A DNA stretch of 64,000 nucleotides from positions 62,001-126,000 of the forward strand of contig JACKJB010000001.1 of NCBI GenBank assembly GCA_020638155.1. The letters run 5' to 3'. A program made the translations under genes and the position numbers. The stretch comes from Rhodospirillales bacterium. GTDB taxonomy: Bacteria > Pseudomonadota > Alphaproteobacteria > Micavibrionales > Micavibrionaceae. The notes beneath the pieces were generated by a model, which was not told the origin of the DNA, ran no database searches, and was given only the letters and a program-made list of their open reading frames with translations. Positions 45,652 through 55,700 of this stretch are shown here, piece by piece (positions within the stretch are counted from its first letter, which is position 1; the number at the start of each line of letters is the position of its first letter).

Positions 45652-46515
45652 ATGTTAGTCAGACTCGGACACGGGATTTCGGGATGGTGCAAACACAGCG
45701 CGGGAAATGTTTCCCCCTATCTCGATGGCGTCCTGGACAGCGTATGCTGCGACCTTGACGCCACCATCGAAGACAGCTACGGCGGCAGCGGACAGACCTG
45801 GGCCAACCTGATCGCCAGCCCGGCCGACGGCGCGGATCAAACAGACTATGATTTTTATCTCGGCGATGACGGCGGGGCCACAGCGGACCCGACCTTTACC
45901 GGATCGGCGGGCGATGCGGCGGCGTATTTTGCGCTGAACGGGTCGCAATATTTTTCCAGCAAGGATTTCTCGGCCATGCCCACCCTTTACAATATGCATA
46001 AGTCGGGAGCAAGCGGAAGCCAGTGGTGGATCGCCATGGCGTTAAATCCCAACACGACCGGCGTATGGTGCCCTTGGGGATCGGGCGAAGAAGGCGCAGA
46101 CGTCGGCGCGTATGGGTACATGGACGTAAACGGCAACAGGGCGTTATACACGTGCAAAGGCGGGTCTTTCGGTTATGCCGGGGAAACGGCGGCGGCGAAT
46201 GACTCGGCCAGGACGCAAGACATTTTGCTGATTGTCAGTGTCGATTTAACTGCTACGACAAATAACGTGCGCTTCTGGACCGTATCAGCGACAAGCCAGC
46301 TTGTATCTTTTGATTTTGGGACATTAACGGCGGAAGCCAGCAATTCGATTTTCGCAATCGGGGCGACGTATGACGACGGTCAATGGCAATACAGATTACC
46401 ATCGGGGGCTAAAATATACAGCTTCGCCTGTGGTAACGAATATCTGACCGACGAAAAGGCGGCCCTGATTTTCACGCATCTTGAAGCGCGGCACAGCCGG
46501 GATTATACGCCGTGA
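45652..46515 (+). CDS. LamG/jelly-roll-like protein
   Basis: 287 residues from ATG 45652 with a perfect AGGAG 6 bp upstream; a longer frame from 45541 crosses the terminator and is rejected. It has the shape of a concanavalin-like lectin domain: FALNGSQYFSSKDFSAM, then SQWWIAMALN, then SFACGNEYLTDEKAALIF, a pattern also found in phage tail and surface proteins. No signal peptide is seen. Not assigned to a named family with certainty. Its upstream box ATTCTTGA...TTGCCGGGGCGGC recurs before the next gene. Confidence 0.5.
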   Translation: MLVRLGHGISGWCKHSAGNVSPYLDGVLDSVCCDLDATIEDSYGGSGQTWANLIASPADGADQTDYDFYLGDDGGATADPTFTGSAGDAAAYFALNGSQYFSSKDFSAMPTLYNMHKSGASGSQWWIAMALNPNTTGVWCPWGSGEEGADVGAYGYMDVNGNRALYTCKGGSFGYAGETAAANDSARTQDILLIVSVDLTATTNNVRFWTVSATSQLVSFDFGTLTAEASNSIFAIGATYDDGQWQYRLPSGAKIYSFACGNEYLTDEKAALIFTHLEARHSRDYTP

Positions 46516-46581
46516 TAAAGGCGGGATAGATTATTCTTGAATATTGCCGGGGCGGCGCGGCGGCTTTATCCTGTAACGGCT

Positions 46582-47892
46582 ATGGTTCATTTTGCCTGCG
46601 ATAATAAAGAAACAGAAAAGCTGCTCCGGACCCTGCATAAGCAGGTGCTGGAAAATGGCGGTGTGTTTTATGACGGTTTGACGGTCGGGTGTCAGAAGGG
46701 TGATTTTAAGATCGACGTGCCGGCTGAAGCGTGCGACGGACGGTTTATACTAATTATGCCGAAATCCTGTTTGCTGCCTGTTGCCAAGTTTGAATTGGGG
46801 CTGAAGGGCAACGATATTATTATCAAATCGCATGATAAAAGCCTGAGCAAAGGGCAGGTTTCGATCATGAAAACTTTCATCGCCCTGTATAACAGTACCG
46901 GTAAAATCGCGGCGCATAAGAAAACTGTGACGATGCGCCTGTTGTATGATGAGCCGGAGCTGATGGAGAGGCTGCTGGCGGGCAGAAGTCCTAATGTGGC
47001 CGACACATTACGCAAGCTGGCAGAGGGTAACCGCCAGGCTTTTTTCCTGAACAGCTTTATTAAGTCGCGTGTACTGGGTTTTATGGTGCAGGATGATTCG
47101 TCGGAAGGCCGTCCTGACGAACAGGAGGCGCCTGCCGCTCTGAAACGAGAGCAGGTGATGATGCCCTTTATCGATTTTCTTAACCATCATCCTGCTGCCG
47201 AAGGGTTTTCGACTCTTTGTAAAGCCGGCATTCCGCTTGATGATGGCAAGGAAGCGGAAGGTGTTGATATGCGAGAGCATGAGGGGGTTGCTGTGCAGGG
47301 ATGCCATTCTCTGGAGAGGGGGGATGAATGTTTTGTGTCGTACGGCCCTTACGAGGCGCACGATACGCTGCTGAATTACAATTATGTGGAGACCCATTGC
47401 CATTATATGCGGTCCGTTCCCGTGGAGGTCCGGATTGACGGGATCGGGCGGCTTGTCGTGAATTCGGTTTCTGCCACGGGGCAGAAAGGAAAATTACCGC
47501 AGCATGTCAAAGATCTGCGCTTTTATTTGCCGGCGATAACGCATGCGCCGAAACAAAACACGGTTGTGCTCCGCTTTCTTCTCATCCCGCAGCAGCAGGC
47601 CCCGCGGTCGATGCGCCGTGTTCTGGGGCTGGCATTAAAAACCCTGGCGCCGCAGGCAGATGAAGCGACCCTCTGGCAAGGGGTGTTGCAGGCGGAGCGC
47701 GCTATTATCGCCGAAAATATGAAATATTACCGGGCGCTTGATAAAGCTGTGAAAGTCTGCAAACCCAAGCCGTCGAACCGGATCATCATGGAGAATATTC
47801 GTTTGATGGTGCAAACCCAGCTTGCGCATATAAAGGCCTATCCGTTTTATGACGAGGCGACGGCCAAAAAGCGGTCTCAAAAGACAGCGTAG
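46582..47892 (+). CDS. SET-domain protein, LSMT/SETD3-like
   Basis: 436 residues from ATG 46582 (an upstream TTG at 46537 is less likely). The SET signature is split, as in Rubisco LSMT and SETD3: FIDFLNHH (N201, H202) and DECFVSYGPYEAHDTLLNYNYVE with catalytic Y254. A Rubisco-LSMT-type helical C-terminal region follows. Such enzymes methylate lysine or histidine of proteins using SAM; the bacterial substrate is unknown. A run of nine G follows the stop. Uncommon in bacteria, hence possibly acquired. Confidence 0.72.
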   Translation: MVHFACDNKETEKLLRTLHKQVLENGGVFYDGLTVGCQKGDFKIDVPAEACDGRFILIMPKSCLLPVAKFELGLKGNDIIIKSHDKSLSKGQVSIMKTFIALYNSTGKIAAHKKTVTMRLLYDEPELMERLLAGRSPNVADTLRKLAEGNRQAFFLNSFIKSRVLGFMVQDDSSEGRPDEQEAPAALKREQVMMPFIDFLNHHPAAEGFSTLCKAGIPLDDGKEAEGVDMREHEGVAVQGCHSLERGDECFVSYGPYEAHDTLLNYNYVETHCHYMRSVPVEVRIDGIGRLVVNSVSATGQKGKLPQHVKDLRFYLPAITHAPKQNTVVLRFLLIPQQQAPRSMRRVLGLALKTLAPQADEATLWQGVLQAERAIIAENMKYYRALDKAVKVCKPKPSNRIIMENIRLMVQTQLAHIKAYPFYDEATAKKRSQKTA

Positions 47893-48339
47893 GGGGGGGG
47901 CTCTTGAGGCTGCAGAACCATAAGTCTTTTCAGTTAAGAATCGGACAGCTTGCTCTTGGACGTCATCCCGAACGCATGTGAGGGATCTCCCGATAATCTG
48001 GAGATTTCTCGGCTTTGCCTCGAAATGACACTGTTAGATTTTGTCCGGCTCTTAGTGTCTTTTGTGGATTCCCGCCGATAAGCCTGCCTGCGCTACGCTA
48101 CGGCGAGGGATGGATTTTTATGAGTCCTGACCCTGGACAATGTTATTTAAGGCTTTATTAGCTTTTTGTGTTTTATAATGAGACTAGGGAAAATGTGCAG
48201 ATTGTGTATTTTTCCATGATTTTGTGTCTTACCATGCTATGGCATGTGTGATACATTAGGGTATCCTGTAATATCATGAGCAAAGAACTGACGTGCGTTA
48301 CAGGCCATAAAAAAGCGAAGCAAAGCAAGGAGCAAAGCT
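47893..48339. repeat. Gene-free gap with mosaic palindromic repeat
   Basis: Positions 47961-48030 run from CGTCATCCCGA to TCGAAATGACA, a dispersed-repeat type with inverted ends. A second piece, GGATTCCCGCCG to CGGCGAGGGATGG, lies at about 48067-48114. The rest is AT-rich and probably carries the promoter of the DUF4402 gene at 48340. Similar elements lie at 49671-49818 and 63452-63557. Confidence 0.6.
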
Positions 48340-48861
48340 ATGAAAAAGCAAACCAGAAAAGTCTTGTTGAGTGCGGCGACGCTCGCAGCACTGTCCTCTG
48401 TGGCAGGTGGTGCGCAGGCGGCGACTGACGCACTGTCAATGTCGGCAAAGATTATTGCCGCTGTGCAGGTTACTGCGCAGAACGCACTTGATTTCGGGTC
48501 CCTGACCTATACGGGTGCCGGCGGTACGGTAACAATGGATGCGACAACCGGGAACCGCGCTGCCGGTGGTAACGTATCGCTGGTCGGGGGTGTTGCCGGT
48601 GGCGATCCGGGGACCTTTGATCTGAAAGGCGCGAAAAGTGCTGTTGTCGTGGTGACGATGCCGGCAACCGATACGATTAAAAACGGTACCAAGGCGTTGG
48701 TCGTTGATAAGTTTACGATCGGTGGTGCTACGAAATTGACCAAGGCATTGGCGACGGTAACATCGAAAGGCTTTAAAGTCGGCGGTCGTCTGAACGTCAC
48801 GGCTGCGGCGCCTACCGGCACGTATACCGGTACTGTAACACTGACGGCAGCTTACCAGTAA
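48340..48861 (+). CDS. DUF4402 surface/pilin-like subunit
   Basis: 173 residues, AAGGAG at good spacing. A clear signal peptide (MKKQTRKVLLSAATLAALSS, cut after AQAA) is followed by the DUF4402 core: LDFGSLTYTGAGGTVTMD, then a C-terminal GTYTGTVTLTAAYQ. The last residues form the alternating strand seen in pilin-like subunits taken up by a chaperone. With the chaperone at 51678 and the usher at 52755, it is a likely fibre subunit. A hairpin terminator follows. Confidence 0.8.
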   Translation: MKKQTRKVLLSAATLAALSSVAGGAQAATDALSMSAKIIAAVQVTAQNALDFGSLTYTGAGGTVTMDATTGNRAAGGNVSLVGGVAGGDPGTFDLKGAKSAVVVVTMPATDTIKNGTKALVVDKFTIGGATKLTKALATVTSKGFKVGGRLNVTAAAPTGTYTGTVTLTAAYQ

Positions 48862-48897
48862 GCTGAATTTAATAAACTGCTTTTTTTATAATGGCGC

Positions 48898-48925
48898 AAG
48901 CCGGGGATGTTTTTTCCGGCTTTGC
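48898..48925 (+). terminator. AAGCCGG/CCGGCTT hairpin
   Basis: A 7-bp stem, an 11-base T-rich loop and TTTGCT after it, located 37 bp after the DUF4402 stop. Confidence 0.5.
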
Positions 48926-49038
48926 TCCCTCCTTTGCTTTTTAAACTGAATTTTTAAAAACGCTTTGACCTGGCGTTTTGTGGTAAAGTGAATATGTAGG
49001 GTCTTATTTGAATAGAACGGTGATGACAGGATGTCAGT

Positions 49039-49632
49039 ATGACAGAGCAAGTGACCGGTAAAATTTCTAAATCCAAACAATCTCCTGCGAAAAACCAGGG
49101 TAAGGTGATGTTGCGCGCGGCAACCCTTATGGCGCTGGGCGGTGTCGTTTCTTACGAAGGGATCCAGGCCGTTGCCGCAACGGCGACATTGCCGGTGATT
49201 GCCCGGCTGGTGCGGGCGATTGAGTTGACGGTCAATACGACGCTTGATTTCGGGACGCTGGCCATGACGATGGACCGGGCCGGTAAGGCGACGATTGATC
49301 CGGGGGTGAATCGTTTGTTTATCGATGATAACAGTTCCCTGTCGCTGGCGGGCGGCAAGCCTGCTGCCGGGCGCATGTTTATTCGCGGGTCGGAGTACCC
49401 CGTTGCGATCAGTCTTGATTCGCCGACGGTTAAACTGACCAACGGCACGGATTCGGTCCTGGTGACCAATTTTAACCTGTTGACCGCGAATGGCGGCACC
49501 AAAATGACCTTCACCCCGACGGAAAATACGTATTCCCTGAGTATCCCGGTGGGTGCGACTCTACGGACCCGCACAGGTCAGGTGAGCGGGACCTATGTCG
49601 GGACAGCCCGGATCTTTGCCAGTTACCAGTGA
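49039..49632 (+). CDS. DUF4402 surface/pilin-like subunit
   Basis: 197 residues. The signal region is long and basic (KISKSKQSPAKNQGKVMLRA, then a hydrophobic stretch to QAVAA). The mature part keeps the DUF4402 plan: TLDFGTLAMTMDRAGKATID, SLAGGKPAAGRMFI, and the C-terminal GTYVGTARIFASYQ. No strong ribosome site is visible before ATG 49039. Paralogue of the previous gene and probably a second subunit for the same chaperone-usher machine. Confidence 0.78.
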   Translation: MTEQVTGKISKSKQSPAKNQGKVMLRAATLMALGGVVSYEGIQAVAATATLPVIARLVRAIELTVNTTLDFGTLAMTMDRAGKATIDPGVNRLFIDDNSSLSLAGGKPAAGRMFIRGSEYPVAISLDSPTVKLTNGTDSVLVTNFNLLTANGGTKMTFTPTENTYSLSIPVGATLRTRTGQVSGTYVGTARIFASYQ

Positions 49633-49670
49633 TTTCCTTTTTTCTTATTACCTGTTTTAAAATTTGTCGT

Positions 49671-49818
49671 CACCGTCATTCCCGCGGCGCGGCTTTGCCG
49701 TGCTAATCGGCGGGAATCCAGAGCAGACAGCAGCAAAGCTGCTGACATATGGATCCCCGTCGTTTAAACACAATCCTTTAACAAGGATTGTGTCACGGGG
49801 ATGACGATTAGAAGAGGG
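49671..49818. repeat. Mosaic palindromic intergenic repeat
   Basis: CGTCATTCCCGC at the left and ACGGGGATGACG at the right form inverted ends. Inside are smaller palindromes, CAGCAAAGCTGCTG and ACACAATCCTT/AAGGATTGTGT. It fills the gap after the DUF4402 gene. Same class as the repeats near 47961 and 63452. Confidence 0.65.
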
Positions 49819-49855
49819 TTTTGAAACAGACTCTGAGTTGGGGTACAGTTTTTCT

Positions 49856-51535
49856 ATGAGCAGGCAACAGACAAAGCATGATGAAGATCAGGACTTGATG
49901 GATGAGGCTCTCCGGTTGCGTGAGGCGGGACGATCTGCTGATGCGGCACTGCTTTACAAGCAAATCCTGACCCGCAATCCGCAGCATACGGAAGCTTTGT
50001 TTGAATGGGCCTGTGTGGCGTTTGATCGCGACAATTACGCGAATGCTGAAACGCTGTTGAAGCGTTTGTTAAAGCTGGAGCCGCGTAGTGCCAAAGCCAT
50101 GTCAAAGCTTGGTAGTGTTTATGCAAAGCAGGGATGGAACGGCTGGGCGCAGACCTGTTTTGAAAAAGCGGTTGCGGCGGATCAATCTTATATGCCGGCC
50201 TATAGCAACCTTGGCGTTATCCTGGTGCAGAAGGGCGAGGCCTGGGAGGCGGAGTCTTTGTGCCGAAGCGGGCTGAAACAGGATGCCGGGTACGGTCCTC
50301 TTTATACAATTCTGGGCAAGGCTTACGCTTTGCAGGGGCGGGTTGACGAAGCGCTGAAAAATTATAAAAAAGCGCTGCGCCTGTACGATGACGATGAGGT
50401 GAAGATCCTGAGTTCTATGGGCAGTCTGCATGCGGATATGGCCGATACCAAAACGGCAATCGGTTATTATAAAAAAGCTTTGGCCCTGGACCCGGATTGT
50501 ATTGATGCGCATTATCTTTTTGCGCGCTCGCATCGCTATAAAAGTGAAAAGGATGAGCATCTGAAAACCCTGAAGAAGCTTCTGGAACAAGAGGCCGGGT
50601 TAGACGTGCAATTAAGGGCGCGGCTGCAATTTACGTTGGCTAAGGCTTACCATGATCTTAAAGATTACGATCGGGCATTTACGCATTATGCGCAGGGAAA
50701 TTATCTTGTACGCTCAAGTTATGAATATAGTGTGGACGTATCAAAATCCAATATGGACTGGATTAAGGCTGCCTTTAAAAAAGGATTTGAGAAAAACGCC
50801 CTGAAACCGACCCGCCAGTCTTTTACGCCGATCTTTATCGTTGGGATGCCCCGTTCGGGCACGACCCTGACGGAGCAGATTTTGTTTAGCCATCCGCAGG
50901 TGGATGCTGGTGGAGAAACCATCTATATGGATCAGTTGCAGACGGCTTACGGGTTTTACAGCTTTAAAAAAGGCGAAGCGATTACGGCGTTGTCTTCTGA
51001 CACCATGCGGGCGATGCGGGAAGAGTATATGCAAAAATTGCAGCGTCATGCCCGGGAAGAGGCGCGCTATATTACAGACAAAATGCCGCTTAACTTCCAG
51101 CTTGTCGGGATGATCCGGCTGTTATTTCCCGAAGCCAAGGTGATCCATTGCCGTCGCAATCCGGTCGATACCTGCTTTTCTAATTATAAGCACATGTTCA
51201 GCGGCCATTTTCCGTTTGCCTATGATCTGGAGGAGCTGGGGCAGTTTTATAAAAGTTACGAAGATCTGATGGCGTTCTGGCATAAGCGGTTGCCGGGGTT
51301 TATTTATGATGTGCAGTATGAGGAGATGGTTGCGGACCAGGAAGGGGTGACAAAGGGAATGCTCGCATTTTGCGGGTTGCCGTGGGACCCGTCCTGTCTG
51401 GAGTTCCACAAGCAGGAGCGAGTGGTGATGACATCAAGTGCGCTGCAGGTGAAAAAGCCGCTCTATAAAGATGGGGTTGAAAGCTGGAGGCTTTATGAAA
51501 ATCATCTGCGTCTGCTTGAAAGTGCGTTGATGTGA
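49856..51535 (+). CDS. TPR-sulfotransferase
   Basis: 559 residues from ATG 49856 (TTG at 49838 is possible; neither has a clear ribosome site). About six TPR repeats (10-220, such as AYSNLGVILVQKGEAWEAE) are followed by a Sulfotransfer_3 domain with GMPRSGTTLTEQ (from 330) and VIHCRRNPVDTCFSNY. It resembles the C-terminal half of the 810-residue protein at 42979 but lacks its lysine tail. It lies between DUF4402 and chaperone genes, so a surface protein or glycan is a possible sulfate acceptor. Confidence 0.87.
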   Translation: MSRQQTKHDEDQDLMDEALRLREAGRSADAALLYKQILTRNPQHTEALFEWACVAFDRDNYANAETLLKRLLKLEPRSAKAMSKLGSVYAKQGWNGWAQTCFEKAVAADQSYMPAYSNLGVILVQKGEAWEAESLCRSGLKQDAGYGPLYTILGKAYALQGRVDEALKNYKKALRLYDDDEVKILSSMGSLHADMADTKTAIGYYKKALALDPDCIDAHYLFARSHRYKSEKDEHLKTLKKLLEQEAGLDVQLRARLQFTLAKAYHDLKDYDRAFTHYAQGNYLVRSSYEYSVDVSKSNMDWIKAAFKKGFEKNALKPTRQSFTPIFIVGMPRSGTTLTEQILFSHPQVDAGGETIYMDQLQTAYGFYSFKKGEAITALSSDTMRAMREEYMQKLQRHAREEARYITDKMPLNFQLVGMIRLLFPEAKVIHCRRNPVDTCFSNYKHMFSGHFPFAYDLEELGQFYKSYEDLMAFWHKRLPGFIYDVQYEEMVADQEGVTKGMLAFCGLPWDPSCLEFHKQERVVMTSSALQVKKPLYKDGVESWRLYENHLRLLESALM

Positions 51536-51677
51536 GATATTTTATTTTATAGGGTCAAGTCAGGTGGATATCTTGTGTTATTAAGACTTTCCCCTGTTTA
51601 AAACTTAGGGTAAACTAGGGCGGTATTTGAAAGGGTTCTTTCTTATGCTCTGTCCTTAAACATGATATCATTAAAAG

Positions 51678-52556
51678 ATGACAGTTATAAATAAAGCGCA
51701 GCATTCTCAGCCCCGTTACCCTGTTTTGGCGGGAGTGGCTCTTGTTATGCTGTTTGTGTCCGTGGCGGGCCTGCTGTGGCTGAATGAAGCGCAGGCCTTG
51801 CAGTTGAGTATGAAGCGGATTGTTTTTGAGGGGCCGAAACGCTCTGATATCATCACTATCATGAATAACTCGGCGCGTGAGCAAACATACCGTATTGGCT
51901 GGCGTCATTACCGTATGGATGAGCAGAAGTCGCTTGTTTATATCAAGGAAGGCGAAGAAGGAAAAAGCGGGATTAAGTGGGCTGATGATATGATCCGCTA
52001 CGCGCCCCGCCGTGTAACTGTTCCGGCAGGGGGATCTCAGCAGATCCGCATTCTGTTACGCCGTCCCCGTGATCTTGAGCCGGGCGAATACCGTTCTCAC
52101 TTATGGATTGTTTCTGAAGCGCCGCCTGAGGCGTTTGACCCTAACCGCAATAAACAGGCAGGGCAGCAGGCGTTTCGTTTGACGATGCAGCCGGCGATGA
52201 CGATGCCGATATTTGTGCGGCATGGAGACTTTGAGGCCGCTGCGAGCATTACGGAGCCGAAGCTGGTTCGTTCGGCGGATGGGGCGGTCGTCAGCTTTGT
52301 GCTGAACCGTTCTGGTAACCGCAGTCTGTATGGTGATGTTAAAGTGATCTGTACAGGGAACGGTGAGTTTGTCGCCAGCCATATCCGCGGTATCGCTGTG
52401 TACACGGAAGTGAAGCGGCGTGTGTTTGAATATGAGATTATCGTGCCGCCGGAAAAGGCTGCAGGGTGTGGTGCCGCCCGGATTGAATATGTCGCTGACC
52501 GTGATGATACGCTCTATGGTGGGCAGGTGATGGCCAGGGCTGATGTGCGTATGTGA
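51678..52556 (+). CDS. PapD-like periplasmic pilus chaperone
   Basis: 292 residues. The signal anchor at 15-38 (PVLAGVALVMLFVSVAGLLW) precedes a PapD-like N-terminal Ig domain: LSMKRIVFEGPKRSDIITIMN, then IRYAPRRVTVPAGGSQQIRILLRRP, and a second Ig-like domain to the end. The ARRVTVPAGG-type strand is the subunit-capping edge of chaperones in alternative chaperone-usher systems. It would hold DUF4402 subunits for the usher-like protein downstream. A strong terminator separates the two genes. Confidence 0.82.
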   Translation: MTVINKAQHSQPRYPVLAGVALVMLFVSVAGLLWLNEAQALQLSMKRIVFEGPKRSDIITIMNNSAREQTYRIGWRHYRMDEQKSLVYIKEGEEGKSGIKWADDMIRYAPRRVTVPAGGSQQIRILLRRPRDLEPGEYRSHLWIVSEAPPEAFDPNRNKQAGQQAFRLTMQPAMTMPIFVRHGDFEAAASITEPKLVRSADGAVVSFVLNRSGNRSLYGDVKVICTGNGEFVASHIRGIAVYTEVKRRVFEYEIIVPPEKAAGCGAARIEYVADRDDTLYGGQVMARADVRM

Positions 52557-52586
52557 TGTTATGTAGCTTTGAGGTTTGGGGTAATG

Positions 52587-52615
52587 AATGCGGCAAATGG
52601 GGCCGCATTTTTTTA
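52587..52615 (+). terminator. AATGCGGC/GCCGCATT hairpin with T7 run
   Basis: A perfect 8-bp stem, 7-base loop and TTTTTTT; a classical rho-independent terminator 30 bp after the chaperone stop. TATGAT at 52707-52712 may be the -10 of a separate promoter for the usher-like gene. Confidence 0.85.
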
Positions 52616-52754
52616 TGCCTGGGTGATTGGGGCGATTCTTTTGGGTGTTTATCATCTAAATTTAAAAAATCATTAATAATATGTTTTTTATCCAAGTGTT
52701 TTTTGCTATGATGTTAGTGGGCTATTCTAACTAACTACTTCTCCGCTCGGATTC

Positions 52755-55700
52755 ATGGGCAATTTACATTTGACGGTATTTTTGAGGCGAATTGTATTCG
52801 CTGCCATGCTTGTTGTGGCGGTTGCGGGTATGGTTGTGTCTCCTGCTCGCGGGGCCGGGACGCCGGAACCCGAGGAGTGGATTTTTAGCGTTGTAATGCC
52901 TCCGCAATGGACCATTACGAACGCGATTTTTGCATACCAGTTCAAGGGTGGGTATTACCTGCCGATCGTTGAGCTGGGGGCGGCCTTCGAGTTTTATACG
53001 GAGGCCGAGACTGGTCGCGCTTTTGTTACAGGCTTTGCCGGGCGCGAAGAGAACGCTTTTACTCTCGATGGAGAGCAGGGCGAGCTTGTCGTGAAAGGCG
53101 AGCGCGTACAGTTGCCTGTTGACGGGATTTTAGTATCCGATCTTGTTCCTGATGATGATATTTATGTCCGCTTGGACGTGATTAACCTTATGTGGCCTGT
53201 TGAGCTGGAGGTTGATCTTCCCAGTATCACTATTATTGCCGAAGCTGAAGAAGAGTTGTCCTTTATCCGGCGTAAGGAGCGGGAAAACCGGCAGGAAATA
53301 TTTAAATCTCAGCAGGCTCTGCGGGATCGGGATTTTGAAGATCTTACCTATGTTGAGAACAGCTATAAGTGGATCGGGAAGCCAATTCTTGATTTGCAAT
53401 CCACATATACATACGACATGGATGGCCGGCGGTTTGCCGGTACGAATACCATTAGCGGCACACAGCAGCTGGCCAAGTTTATCACCGATTTTTCCGCAAG
53501 TTATCGTTTGGAAAATGGCGGGATACAAAGACCGGATAGCATCCGGACCCGGTTTTCGCGGCAGGCGCCCGAAGGCGAAAATCTTTTTATTCCCACGGTC
53601 CGGCGGGTTGATTTTGGCGACGTCAGCCTTAGTCAGCGTGATCTTGTCGGAAGTAATTCCGGGGGGCGCGGGGTCACTGTGTCCAATACGGATAACAGCA
53701 GGTCGCGTGAGTTTGACAGAATTACGATTGAAGGACGGGGACCGCCCGGATGGGAGCTTGAGCTATACAAAAACAATCAGTTGATCCGGATTGGCGCCGT
53801 CGAAGATGATGGCGAATATTATTTTGAAGACGTGGCGCTTAGCTACGGTAACAACCGGATGCGGGTTATCTTATATGGTCCGCAAGGGCAGATCCGGGAA
53901 GACGTTTATGAATATGATATCGGTAACAGCCTGCTTTCCCCCGGCGAGGTGCAGTACAATCTTGGCATTGTCGATACGGACAGGCCTTTTTTCCGGCTTG
54001 AAGAGCCGGATCCGAATGATGACGAGCCCCTGCTGACTAAAAAGGCCGAGATGTTTTACGGCCTGAATCAATGGTTGACCCTTTTCGGCAGTTATACGCA
54101 AACCCCTTACGATAAAGAAGAAGAGAAATATTATACCGGCGGTTTCGTCGCGAACACGCCGGTAGGGGTCGCTGAAGTTGAAGGATACCGGCAGATTAAC
54201 GGTGGCAATGCCGTGGATATGCGTTTCCTGACCGAGTTATTGGGGATGAGGCTCAACCTGCGGACGGCATTCTTTAACAAGTTTGAAAGTCAGAATGCCG
54301 GGGAGGGGACGGGCGCGAAAAGCTTTGAAGCAGAAGCCGATATCAATACGAAGTTGCCATTACCCTTTATCCCGATGGATTTACGCCTGAACCTGCTCCA
54401 TCGCGAGCTTGTTGACGGTACGGTGACGACGACTGCCGAGACGGCGCAGTCATTCACAGGGGGCGGGCTAAGGTTTAATAACTCTACAACCAGCCGTTTC
54501 GTCAATGAGATTCATGAAGCATCATCAGGTTCGACAAACATCAACTGGAACAAAGGGAACTGGCAAACCCGTGGCGGTTTTGTATATAACCTGTCCCCTG
54601 AAGCCGAACTTCAAAGCGGCACTATGGAAGTTCGCTACAAGTCTAAAGATGCCTTCCAGACATCGATTAACATGCAGCACGACTTTTCCAATTCAACTTT
54701 TGGCGCCGGGGCGCAGGTTGGTTATGATTTCGACGATCTTCTGACAACGTTTGATGCCCAGTACCGCGAGGAGCGCGGCTGGCAGTTTATCCTGCGGGCA
54801 TCCACATCGATCAATCCTTATAATGCGGACAGGAACTATAAGCTATCCAGTGCATCGAAGAAAAGCACATCACCTGTACTCGGACATGTCTTTCTCGATC
54901 GGAATGGTGATGGCGTTTATAACGAAGGCGATGAGCCTGTTCAGGGCGCGCGCCTGCAGGTCGGCCGTAGCCCGTCTCGTGAGCTGAGTGATGAAAGCGG
55001 GTATGTGGTCGTTCCTGTCCAGCCGGATCGTTTGAATGCTGTTTCGCTTGATGAAGGATCGCTCAAAGATCCTTATTACCGTTCGGTGACGACCGGATAC
55101 AGTACTGTCGGGTTGCGTGGAGCCATGCCCGGCTTTGAATTCCCCATTGTTGAAACCGGTGCGATTGACGGCACCGTATGGAATGATAGTACCGGCGCGC
55201 CGGTCGGTGGCATGAGACTGGAACTCGTCAAGCCTGACGGGGAAGTTTACATGACTACTGAAACCGCGTTTGACGGTTATTACGCTTTTGAGTTCGTGCT
55301 GCCAGGAACCTATACGGTCCGCGCCGATCCCTCATACCAAGTTGACGTCCCGCCTGAGACCGTCGAGGTCTCTTCTGAAGAGCTCTTTGCCTTTGGCATT
55401 GATCTCTATCTACTGGAGCCGGCTGCAGAAGAGAGTGCAGCTGCAGAAACTGACGGAGATAGTGGTGGAATAGCCCAACTACCCACTACTGCTCCAGCTG
55501 TTCCCGGGACGGAACAGCCGGCTCCTGTCTCTCTTCCCGGTGGGGGTAGCTCCCCTGCTGCGGAAGAAACTTCCGATGAGGACAGCTCCCCTGCTGTGGA
55601 GAGTTCTGTCGATGAAGGTAGCTCCTTCGTCGGCGAGAGCGATTCCAGTGGGGGAGCCGCCTCTATCGTTCCGACGCCTGAACCGTTGCCGGACGTTGTT

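Noticed and set aside
47892..47901. Run of nine G after the SET gene
   Set aside because: Lies after the stop codon, so slippage would not alter the protein; no promoter nearby to be phase-varied.
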